Positions 43,401-49,946 of a stretch of 49,946 nt of DNA are shown in pieces. The DNA comes from Microvirga soli. GTDB lineage: Bacteria > Pseudomonadota > Alphaproteobacteria > Rhizobiales > Beijerinckiaceae. The stretch is from NCBI RefSeq assembly GCF_016734765.1, contig NZ_JAERQE010000034.1, positions 1-49,946 on the forward strand. Reading direction: 5' to 3'. Below the pieces are notes generated by a model. That model searched no databases. It saw only the letters and a list, made by a program, of their open reading frames with translations, and was not told where the DNA came from. The number at the start of each line of letters is the position of its first letter. The first letter of the stretch is position 1. Both the position numbers and the translations under genes were made by a program.

Positions 43401-44873
43401 CTAACCGACCGAGCCTTCCAGCGAGATCGAGATCAGCTTCTGCGCTTCGACTGCGAACTCCATGGGGAGGTGCTGAAGCACGTCCTTCACGAAACCGTTC
43501 ACGATGAGCGCCGTCGCCTCCTCTGCCGAGAGGCCGCGCTGCTGGCAGTAGAACATCTGATCTTCGGAGATCTTCGATGTGGTTGCCTCGTGCTCGAACA
43601 CGGCGGTGGCGTTCTTCGACTCGATGTAAGGCACTGTGTGCGCGCCGCACTGGTTGCCGATGAGGAGCGAGTCGCAGTTCGTGAAGTTGCGCGCGCCGGT
43701 CGCCTTGCGGTGGGCCGAGACGAGACCGCGATAGGTGTTCTCGGAGCGGCCCGCCGCGATGCCCTTCGAGATGATCCGGCTCGTGGTGTTCTTGCCCAGA
43801 TGGATCATCTTGGTGCCGGAATCGACCTGCTGCATGCCGTTCGACACCGCAATCGAGTAGAACTCGCCGCGGGAGCCGTCGCCGCGCAGAATGCAGGACG
43901 GGTACTTCCAGGTGATGGCCGAGCCCGTCTCGACTTGAGTCCAGGTGATGACCGAGTTCTTACCCCGGCAATCGCCGCGCTTGGTCACGAAATTGTAGAT
44001 GCCACCCCGGCCTTCCGCGTCGCCCGGATACCAGTTCTGGACCGTGGAATACTTGATCTCGGCATCGTCGAGAGCGACGAGTTCGACCACGGCAGCGTGG
44101 AGCTGGTTCTCGTCGCGCTTCGGGGCCGTGCAGCCCTCGAGATACGACACGTAGGAACCCTTGTCGGCGATGATCAGGGTGCGCTCGAACTGACCAGTGT
44201 TCTTCTCGTTGATGCGGAAGTAGGTGGACAGCTCCATCGGGCAGCGCACGCCCGGCGGAATGTAGACAAACGACCCGTCCGTGAACACGGCCGAGTTCAG
44301 GGTGGCAAAGAAGTTGTCCGTCACTGGCACGACCGAGCCGAGATACTGCTTCACGAGGTCCGGGTATTCACGGATCGCCTCGGAAATCGGCATGAAGATC
44401 ACGCCGGCCTTGGCGAGCTCTTCCTTGAAGGTCGTGGCCACCGACACAGAATCGAACACCGCGTCCACGGCGACCCGGCGCTGCGGCTCGACGCCCGCCA
44501 GGATCTCCTGCTCGCGCAAGGGAATGCCGAGCTTCTCGTAGGTCTTGAGAATCTCAGGGTCGACCTCGTCCAGGGACTTCGGCGCCGGGTTCTTCTTCGG
44601 CGCGGCGTAGTAGTAGATGTCGTTGTAGTCGATCTTGTCGTACGACACCCGCGCCCAGTTCGGCTCCTTCATAGTGAGCCAGCGCTTGTAGGCGTCGAGG
44701 CGCCACTGGAGCATCCACTCGGGCTCGCCCTTCTTGGCCGAGATGAAGCGGATCACGTCCTCGGAGAGCCCCCTCGGGGACTTCTCCATTTCGACTTCGG
44801 TCTCGAAGCCGTACTTGTATTGATCGACGTCGATCAGGCGGACCTGATCGATCGTTTCCTGCACTGCAGGCAT
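43401..44873 (-). CDS. sufB: Fe-S assembly scaffold subunit SufB
   Basis: A 490-residue scaffold on which Fe-S clusters are built. VDAVFDSVSVATTF, YIPPGVRCPMELSTYFRIN, SYVSYLEGCTAP and the C-terminal CQQRGLSAEEATALIVNGF are SufB signatures; the Cys in LEGCTAP and CDSLLIGNQCGAHTVPYIE are the conserved ones. GGGAG lies 6-7 bases before the ATG. It follows iscS after 69 bases and heads the SufBCD set. Confidence 0.96.
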   Translation of the reverse strand: MPAVQETIDQVRLIDVDQYKYGFETEVEMEKSPRGLSEDVIRFISAKKGEPEWMLQWRLDAYKRWLTMKEPNWARVSYDKIDYNDIYYYAAPKKNPAPKSLDEVDPEILKTYEKLGIPLREQEILAGVEPQRRVAVDAVFDSVSVATTFKEELAKAGVIFMPISEAIREYPDLVKQYLGSVVPVTDNFFATLNSAVFTDGSFVYIPPGVRCPMELSTYFRINEKNTGQFERTLIIADKGSYVSYLEGCTAPKRDENQLHAAVVELVALDDAEIKYSTVQNWYPGDAEGRGGIYNFVTKRGDCRGKNSVITWTQVETGSAITWKYPSCILRGDGSRGEFYSIAVSNGMQQVDSGTKMIHLGKNTTSRIISKGIAAGRSENTYRGLVSAHRKATGARNFTNCDSLLIGNQCGAHTVPYIESKNATAVFEHEATTSKISEDQMFYCQQRGLSAEEATALIVNGFVKDVLQHLPMEFAVEAQKLISISLEGSVG

Positions 44874-44942
44874 GTGTCTCTCCCACCGCTCACGGCTTCA
44901 AGGACCGCGGGTTGATGACCTGGAATGCGAAGCGGAGCCTTT

Positions 44943-46115
44943 TCAGGCTGCGCTCGCCTTCCGCTTATATAAGGTGCCGACCACCCTTTCGCACGCCTCC
45001 GCAAAGCGGATAACGTCCTCTTTCGTGGTCGACCACCCCAAACTCACGCGCAAAACGCCCTCCGCGAGGGCGGGCTCCACGCCCATGGCGTCGAGCACAT
45101 GCGATCGCTTGACCTTTCCGGACGAGCAGGCCGAGCCGGAGGACAGGGCTACCCCCGCCAGATCGAAGGCGATCAATGCCGTTTCGGCTTTGAGGCCGGG
45201 TATGGCAAAGGCGAAGGTATTAGGCAACCGCTCAGCTTGCGCACCCACAACAACCGCATCCGGCGCAATCCGTCGGACATGCGTCTCGGCGTCGTCCCGC
45301 AGCGCCCCGAGCCTTTCCGCTTCCTGCGCCAGTCCGGATAGAGCGATCTCGGCCGCAGCACCGAAGCCTGCGATGGCCGCCACGTTTTCGGTGCCAGCCC
45401 TGAAGCCCTTCTCCTGCCCGCCGCCCCGGATCAGCCGATCGGCGATCTCGTACTGGTCGGAGGCGAGAACGACAGCGCCGATTCCCTTCGGTCCGCCAAT
45501 CTTGTGAGCCGAAAGGGTGAGCACATCGACCTCGAGCCCGGCCATATCGACCGGGATCTTCCCAGCGGCCTGAACCGCATCGGTGTGGATCAACCCGCCA
45601 TGCTCATGAACAATCCGGGCCGCCTCGGCCACGGGCTGGAGCACCCCGGTCTCGTTGTTGGCCAGTTGGATGGAGACAAGGACGCGCTCGTCGCAAGCCT
45701 TCCGGAGACGAGCTTCGAGCCAGGCCAGATCAAGGATTCCGTTGGCATCGACCGGGATGATCTCAACCGCGTCCGAAGGGAACCGGTGACCGTTGAGCAC
45801 ACAGGTGTGCTCGATAGCCCCCAGGAGCAGCCGGGAGCACCCTGGCTGACCGAGGCGGCGGAAGCCCTGAGTCAGAACCAGATTCGCAGCTTCGGTGCCG
45901 CCGCTCGTGAAGATGACATTCTTGGTCCGGGCCCCGACGAGGCGTGCCACTCGCTCACGGGCACTTTCCACTTCGGCTCGTGCAGCGCGGCCCTCGGCAT
46001 GGACTGAGGAGGCATTTCCAGGAAGCTGAAGGGCGCGCAGGACGACCTCGGCAACCGCAGGCCGCATGGGCGAGGTCGCATTATGGTCGAGATATGTGCG
46101 CTGGCCTGCCGCCAT
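44943..46115 (-). CDS. iscS: cysteine desulfurase IscS/NifS type
   Basis: A 390-residue type I cysteine desulfurase. PLP lysine K205 in LSAHKIGGPKG, and catalytic C330 in the flexible loop SSGSACSSGKVKRSH. YLDHNATSPMRP is the N-terminal signature. The ATG at 46115 is preferred over GTG 46133 because the latter lacks a ribosome binding site, though the ATG's own site is poor. It is the first gene of the suf operon; no iscR or rirA gene lies beside it, and an Irr-box-like element is upstream. Confidence 0.92.
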   Translation of the reverse strand: MAAGQRTYLDHNATSPMRPAVAEVVLRALQLPGNASSVHAEGRAARAEVESARERVARLVGARTKNVIFTSGGTEAANLVLTQGFRRLGQPGCSRLLLGAIEHTCVLNGHRFPSDAVEIIPVDANGILDLAWLEARLRKACDERVLVSIQLANNETGVLQPVAEAARIVHEHGGLIHTDAVQAAGKIPVDMAGLEVDVLTLSAHKIGGPKGIGAVVLASDQYEIADRLIRGGGQEKGFRAGTENVAAIAGFGAAAEIALSGLAQEAERLGALRDDAETHVRRIAPDAVVVGAQAERLPNTFAFAIPGLKAETALIAFDLAGVALSSGSACSSGKVKRSHVLDAMGVEPALAEGVLRVSLGWSTTKEDVIRFAEACERVVGTLYKRKASAA

Positions 46116-46242
46116 AGCTGCCGTGAGCCTCACGAAATTCTTGCAATCGACCTAGGTTGCCGTGCTAAAGCACCGCAACCACATCTGTCCGATGTCTCGT
46201 CGGAGGCGGAAGCCGCTCCGTTCAAATGAAACATTGGAACAA

Positions 46243-46259
46243 TTTAGAACTATTCTAAG
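46243..46259. promoter_or_regulatory. Irr-box (ICE)-like iron-control element
   Basis: TTTAGAA-CTA-TTCTAAG is a 7-3-7 inverted repeat with one mismatch to the Irr-box form TTTAGAA-N3-TTCTAAA described for Rhizobiales. It lies 128 bases before the iscS start and about 90 bases before the divergent hydrolase start. Suf operons are known Irr/RirA targets in this order, so iron control of this operon is likely. Confidence 0.6.
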
Positions 46260-46348
46260 GGTTCTTTTATGAGGATCCGCAGCCTGGAGTCAAGGCTGTC
46301 ACGGGTTTTCCCTCTCCCAATGGAGGGGTGAGCAAGAGGTTCGCGTCT

Positions 46349-47005
46349 ATGCCTGAAGTCATCTTTACGGGTCCTGCCGGTCGCATCGAGGGGCGTTATC
46401 AGCCCGCCAAGGAAAAGGGCGCTCCCATCGCCATCATCCTGCACCCTCACCCGCAGTTCGGCGGGACGATGAACAACCAGATCGTCTACAACCTGTATTA
46501 TGACTTCGCGAAGCGCGGCTTCTCGGTGCTGCGGTTCAACTTCCGCGGCGTCGGCCGCAGCCAGGGCGCCTTCGACCATGGTCAGGGCGAACTCTCCGAC
46601 GCGGCAGCAGCCCTCGATTGGGCCCAGGCCATGAACCCGGACGCCCGCGCCTGCTGGATCGCCGGCGTATCCTTCGGCGCCTGGATCGGCATGCAGCTCC
46701 TCATGCGCCGCCCGGAAATCGAAGGCTTCATCTCTATTGCCGCCATGGCAAACCGCTACGATTTCTCCTTCCTCGCCCCCTGCCCATCCTCCGGCCTCTT
46801 CGTGCACGGCTCGGAAGACCGCGTTGCCCCGGTCAAGGACGTGGTCAGCGTGATCGAGAAGGTGAAAACCCAGAAGGGCGTAAAGCTCGAACACGCCGTG
46901 ATCGAAGGCGCCAACCACTTCTTCGACGGCCGCGTCGATGAGCTGATGGTGTCTGTGGACGAGTATCTCGACAAGCGGCTGGGAACGGCCGAGGAAGCTG
47001 CCTGA
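46349..47005 (+). CDS. alpha/beta hydrolase of the LHPHPQFGG (UCP037442-like) type
   Basis: A 218-residue hydrolase. LHPHPQFGGTMNN (31-43) marks the dienelactone-hydrolase-like group common in alphaproteobacteria, followed by FNFRGVGRSQGAFDHG, nucleophile S108 in AGVSFGAW, acid D157 in GSEDRVAP and H190 in EGANHFFDG. The substrate is unknown. The ATG at 46349 has AGAGG nine bases upstream; a GTG at 46328 is less likely. It is divergent from iscS and shares the region with the iron-control element. Confidence 0.88.
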   Translation: MPEVIFTGPAGRIEGRYQPAKEKGAPIAIILHPHPQFGGTMNNQIVYNLYYDFAKRGFSVLRFNFRGVGRSQGAFDHGQGELSDAAAALDWAQAMNPDARACWIAGVSFGAWIGMQLLMRRPEIEGFISIAAMANRYDFSFLAPCPSSGLFVHGSEDRVAPVKDVVSVIEKVKTQKGVKLEHAVIEGANHFFDGRVDELMVSVDEYLDKRLGTAEEAA

Positions 47006-47034
47006 ACCTTCTCCCAAGCAGAATTCACTAATGC

Positions 47035-47064
47035 AAAAAGCCGGTGTCTCACGACACCGGCTTT
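47035..47064. terminator. bidirectional terminator between hydrolase and protease genes
   Basis: A perfect 12-bp stem (AAAGCCGGTGTC with its complement) and a TCAC loop, with AAAAA before and TTTGTTGTTT after, serving both convergent genes. Confidence 0.88.
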
Positions 47065-47094
47065 GTTGTTTGGGGCTAGGCCTAGTTGCTGTGC

Positions 47095-49809
47095 TTACGG
47101 CCAGATCAGGGCAAAGCTGGAGGCCGACAGGGCCTGATACTTGCCGATGGTGGCAAACTGCATCGCACCCGCTCCGCCCACGCCATCGGCATCGTACGAC
47201 ACCGCACCTGTGGCGTTGTTGTAGATCAGGCGGTGCGCGCTCGTGCTGGCCGCAGCCCCGATGGTGAACTGAGACGCGCTCACCTCACCCACGTTCTGGA
47301 AGGCCGTGAACACATACCGGCTTAGCTGCAATCTGTCCGCTCCAACCGTGAAGTCATTGACGATGTCCACGTTCGCCGAGCTCAAGGCGGTGTCGAACCG
47401 GAACAGATCCGAGCCGTTGCCGCCGGTGAGCCAGTCCGAGCCGGCACCGCCGACTAATAGGTCATGCCCCTCGCCACCGGACAGATAGTCGCCGTCCGCC
47501 AGGCCGAAGAGCTCGTCGTTACCCCAGTGCCCGAACAGCTCATTGTAGCCACCATTGCCCGTGAGCACGTCGTTGTACGATGAGCCGCCCAGCCCCTCGA
47601 TGTCGAAGTACATATCGCCAGCGGCGTCGCCGGTGTTGCCGGACGAATTCGACAGGTTGGCCTTCACGCCTGCTGTGGCCGCGTAGTAGGTGGCAAAGTC
47701 ATAGCCGGCACCACCATACATCCAGTCGGCGCCACCACGGCCCTCGAGCGAGTCCCAGCCGCCATGGCCGTAGAGCTCGTTGCCAAGATGGTTGCCCACC
47801 AGCTCGTCGTTGTAGGCCGAGCCGCCGATGCCCTCGATCGAGACATAGCTGTCGCCGGCCGCATCCCCGGTGTTGCGCCAGGCGCTCAGCAGGTCGACCA
47901 CCACGCCGGTTGTGGCCGTATGGTACTCGGCATAGTCGAAGCCATTGCCGCCATCGAGCACGTCGGCGCCAGCGCCGCCGACCAGGTTGTCGTTGCTGTC
48001 GCCGGCATACAGCCGGTCGTTGCCAGCAAGCCCTGCGAGCATGTCCTCGCCCCAGCCGCCATAGATGGTGTTGTCGACGGCATTGCCGGTGAGCCGGTCG
48101 GCGAAGTTCGAGCCGTAGAGGCCCTCGATGCTCTCGTACGTGTCACCGGCAGCCTCGCCGGTGTTCTGGGAAGCATCGGACAGGTTGACTGTCACGGCCG
48201 TCGTGTAGGCCACGGCATCGTAGCCATCGCCGCCGATCAGCCAGTCGCCCTCAGCCCCGCCCTCGAGCACGTCGTCGCCAGCACCGCCGACCATGTAGTC
48301 GCGCCCGGCGAGACCCACCAGACGATCGTTGCCGTCATGGCCGTAGAGGTTGTTGCCGTCCCCGTCGCCGGTGAGGGTGTCGTTGAACCGCGAACCGCCG
48401 AGAGCCTCGATGCCGCTGTAGGTGTCACCCGCCGCCTCGCCCGTGTTGGCACCGGCATTCGTCAGGTTGGCCACCACCGCGCCCGACGCATGGTAGTAGC
48501 TCGCAAAGTCGTAGCCCGCGCCGCCGGAGAGGTGATCGCCGCCGGCCCCACCCTGAAGGTCATCGTTACCCGAGCCACCGTCGAGTGTATCCGATCCAGT
48601 CCCTCCGTTTAGGGAGTCGCTACCATCATTTCCTGTGAGGTTGTTATGAGCGCTGTTGCCTTGGATACGGTCATCACCTGCACCTCCGTTCGCATTCTCG
48701 ATCAAAGATCGAGAATCTCCCTTGTACTGGAAAGCATTGAAGACATTTCCGCGGGCTTTAAATCCACCACCCAGATCTACAGTTTGAGCGAACGACAGCT
48801 TTGACCATCCCCCAGGCGTGAGGTCGATGACTAAGCCCGATCCGTAGCTCGAGAAATCGTAAGTATCGGAGCCTCCGCCGTCCCAAATCGTCAAGAATAT
48901 GCGATTGGAATTCCAAGCACCGATCCCACCGGGGATGCCTTGACCCACGCCGTTAACGAATGTTTCTCCAGTCGTCGGAGTCCAACGATAAACCGTATTG
49001 CCGCTATTCATTGTGAAATCTGCACCATACAGATGCTGCAAAGCAGCAATGTCGTACATCATGAAAGTTTGCGGTGCGCCGTATTCCTCAAATGAATAAC
49101 TGCCAGCAGGCCCTCCCACATAAGACCTGTATGTCATAACTGTAAACTCAAGTGAGTCACGATCTGCACTGATGGGTTTATTGATTACTCCTGCATACCA
49201 AGAACTACCCTCATGGGCGTGCTTGAGCCCTAGTGCATGGCCAAGTTCATGAAGGATAACCTTGTAGCCGTACGTACCTAAAGTGACGTTAGTGACATTC
49301 TTATGAATCCAGACATCGCCGCCATAGACTGGAACATTCGGATAATAAGTCCGGCTTGCACTAACATCCGAGTTGCCAATCCGAATATTCGCATCGTTGG
49401 AACCAGCGAAGGAAATCGAAAGATTGGTTAAAGCCTCCACGGAGTTCAGAGACATGCGAGGACCACCAGCATAAGGGCTTGAACCTTCAAGAACAAAGCG
49501 GACAACCTGCTGCTGCTCGAAGCTGACAGGCCGGAACCCAGACGCATCTGGATAGATCCACCCATAATCCGACTCGGTATCTGGGAAGCTAAAGGTAACG
49601 TTGGATTGATCCCATCGATCTCCCGATAAGAGAGAGAGCATATTGGTATATTGGACGTCTGTTGAGACAGCCTCAGCGACATCAGCCCAGTAGTCCGTAA
49701 CGGAAGTCGAACCGCTATAACTGAATGCATATGGACTTGGACTAGGTAGATCGTGGCTAAAAAGACCCCAAGAGGTTGACGCTCCTGTCATTGCGCAGCT
49801 CACACACAT
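47095..49809 (-). CDS. serralysin-type secreted metalloprotease with RTX repeats
   Basis: A 904-residue peptidase of family M10B/M57-like. The zinc motif HELGHALGLKH is at 187-197 and the Met-turn VMTY at 224-227; the serralysin C-terminal/RTX part follows from about 370 with many GGxGxDxL nonapeptides (GGAGDDRIQGN, GGSGNDDLQGG). It has no N-terminal signal peptide, as for type I secretion, and ends in a 'FRF...DIVNDF' domain and a hydrophobic end (FALIWP). Calcium folding of the repeats outside the cell is expected. The ATG at 49809 has GGAG seven bases upstream. No type I secretion genes are next to it. The 5' part (48640-49809) looks clearly richer in A/T than the repeat part. Confidence 0.92.
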   Translation of the reverse strand: MCVSCAMTGASTSWGLFSHDLPSPSPYAFSYSGSTSVTDYWADVAEAVSTDVQYTNMLSLLSGDRWDQSNVTFSFPDTESDYGWIYPDASGFRPVSFEQQQVVRFVLEGSSPYAGGPRMSLNSVEALTNLSISFAGSNDANIRIGNSDVSASRTYYPNVPVYGGDVWIHKNVTNVTLGTYGYKVILHELGHALGLKHAHEGSSWYAGVINKPISADRDSLEFTVMTYRSYVGGPAGSYSFEEYGAPQTFMMYDIAALQHLYGADFTMNSGNTVYRWTPTTGETFVNGVGQGIPGGIGAWNSNRIFLTIWDGGGSDTYDFSSYGSGLVIDLTPGGWSKLSFAQTVDLGGGFKARGNVFNAFQYKGDSRSLIENANGGAGDDRIQGNSAHNNLTGNDGSDSLNGGTGSDTLDGGSGNDDLQGGAGGDHLSGGAGYDFASYYHASGAVVANLTNAGANTGEAAGDTYSGIEALGGSRFNDTLTGDGDGNNLYGHDGNDRLVGLAGRDYMVGGAGDDVLEGGAEGDWLIGGDGYDAVAYTTAVTVNLSDASQNTGEAAGDTYESIEGLYGSNFADRLTGNAVDNTIYGGWGEDMLAGLAGNDRLYAGDSNDNLVGGAGADVLDGGNGFDYAEYHTATTGVVVDLLSAWRNTGDAAGDSYVSIEGIGGSAYNDELVGNHLGNELYGHGGWDSLEGRGGADWMYGGAGYDFATYYAATAGVKANLSNSSGNTGDAAGDMYFDIEGLGGSSYNDVLTGNGGYNELFGHWGNDELFGLADGDYLSGGEGHDLLVGGAGSDWLTGGNGSDLFRFDTALSSANVDIVNDFTVGADRLQLSRYVFTAFQNVGEVSASQFTIGAAASTSAHRLIYNNATGAVSYDADGVGGAGAMQFATIGKYQALSASSFALIWP
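47419..48516 (-). repeat. four long internal repeats in the protease (79-97 residues each)
   Basis: Units at 48226-48516, 47944-48225, 47707-47943 and 47419-47706. Each begins G(Y/F)D, continues NTG(E/D)AAGD(T/S/M)Y-xx-IE(G/A)L-x-GS and then runs into RTX nonapeptides. The third unit is shorter by about 15 residues (it lacks one or two nonapeptides). Confidence 0.8.
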
Positions 49810-49834
49810 AGGGCTCTCCAAACTAATTTATGAT

Positions 49835-49863
49835 ACTATATACCATTATAAATGTATTGCCAA
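49835..49863 (-). promoter_or_regulatory. sigma-70-type promoter candidate of the protease gene
   Basis: On the minus strand TTGGCA (complement of 49858-49863) and TATAGT (complement of 49835-49840) are 17 bases apart, in a strongly AT-rich stretch. The start point would be near 49828, about 20 bases before the ATG, enough for the GGAG ribosome binding site. Confidence 0.6.
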
Positions 49864-49946
49864 GCTCCACTAAAGCGCTTTTGATCTGGGCTTGAATCCA
49901 TTCGGGTGGGCTGCGCGTTGACTAGGATATGGCCCGGGAGGCAAGC

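Noticed and set aside
47419..48516. CRISPR-like regular repeats
   Set aside because: The repeats are in-frame coding units with RTX nonapeptides, not short direct repeats with unique spacers.

Overview
The window reads as a stretch of chromosome from a GC-rich alphaproteobacterium of the order Hyphomicrobiales (Rhizobiales), possibly near Microvirga/Methylobacteriaceae. This rests on gene content and order (tig-clpP-clpX-lon-hupB; iscS-sufB-sufC-sufD-sufS-sufT; glnB-glnA), an Omp25/31-type outer-membrane protein, an Irr-box-like element and rhizobial-type GC-rich palindromic intergenic repeats. The genus is inference; no 16S or marker search was possible.

Layout. (1) 1-2.8 kb: the end of a possible plus-strand gene, a small secreted protein built of two near-identical 42-residue repeats, an EamA exporter, and a MarR-GNAT fusion regulator preceded by a perfect 31-bp palindrome. 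(2) 2.8-9.8 kb: a dipeptide/oligopeptide ABC importer operon (dppABCDF type) led by an ArgE/M20 deacylase; a divergent PLP-dependent threonine/serine dehydratase-like gene follows. (3) 11-15.7 kb: an unusual AI-2E-family membrane protein fused to a Rossmann-like and a GAF domain, converging on an ABC-2 drug-efflux-type pair. (4) 15.8-18.2 kb: small exported proteins (DUF2141, DUF4142), a DUF1003 membrane protein, tRNA-Pro and tRNA-Val. (5) 18.3-25.2 kb: the protein quality-control block tig, clpP, clpX, lon, hupB (all minus strand) with a heat-shock-type promoter before lon, and tRNA-Leu. (6) 25.4-30.3 kb: a Tat-exported multicopper-oxidase-fold protein that has lost most copper ligands, the NAD(P)HX repair enzyme, and the PII/glutamine synthetase pair. 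(7) 30.3-34.7 kb: a DUF1772 membrane protein, an outer-membrane barrel protein, an alpha/beta hydrolase, a DEAD-box helicase and a TfoX-N protein with a histone-like tail. (8) 34.7-46.1 kb: iron-sulfur assembly. A sufA-type gene is separated by about 4.4 kb (KefB-type antiporter, FAD monooxygenase, SDR) from the sufT-S-D-C-B-iscS operon, which carries an Irr-box-like sequence upstream and three clusters of palindromic repeats in or at the end of the operon. (9) 46.3-49.9 kb: an alpha/beta hydrolase and a serralysin-type secreted metalloprotease with four long RTX-type repeats.

Functional links. The importer, the M20 deacylase and the dehydratase look like a peptide/amino-acid uptake and breakdown group. 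The Tig/Clp/Lon/HU block handles folding and proteolysis. The suf block plus sufA builds Fe-S clusters, probably under iron control. No CRISPR array, phage, insertion sequence or plasmid gene was seen. The most unusual items are the AI-2E/Rossmann/GAF fusion, the copper-site-degenerate multicopper oxidase, the 102-bp antisense overlap of the KefB-type and FAD genes, and the repeat elements inside the suf operon.
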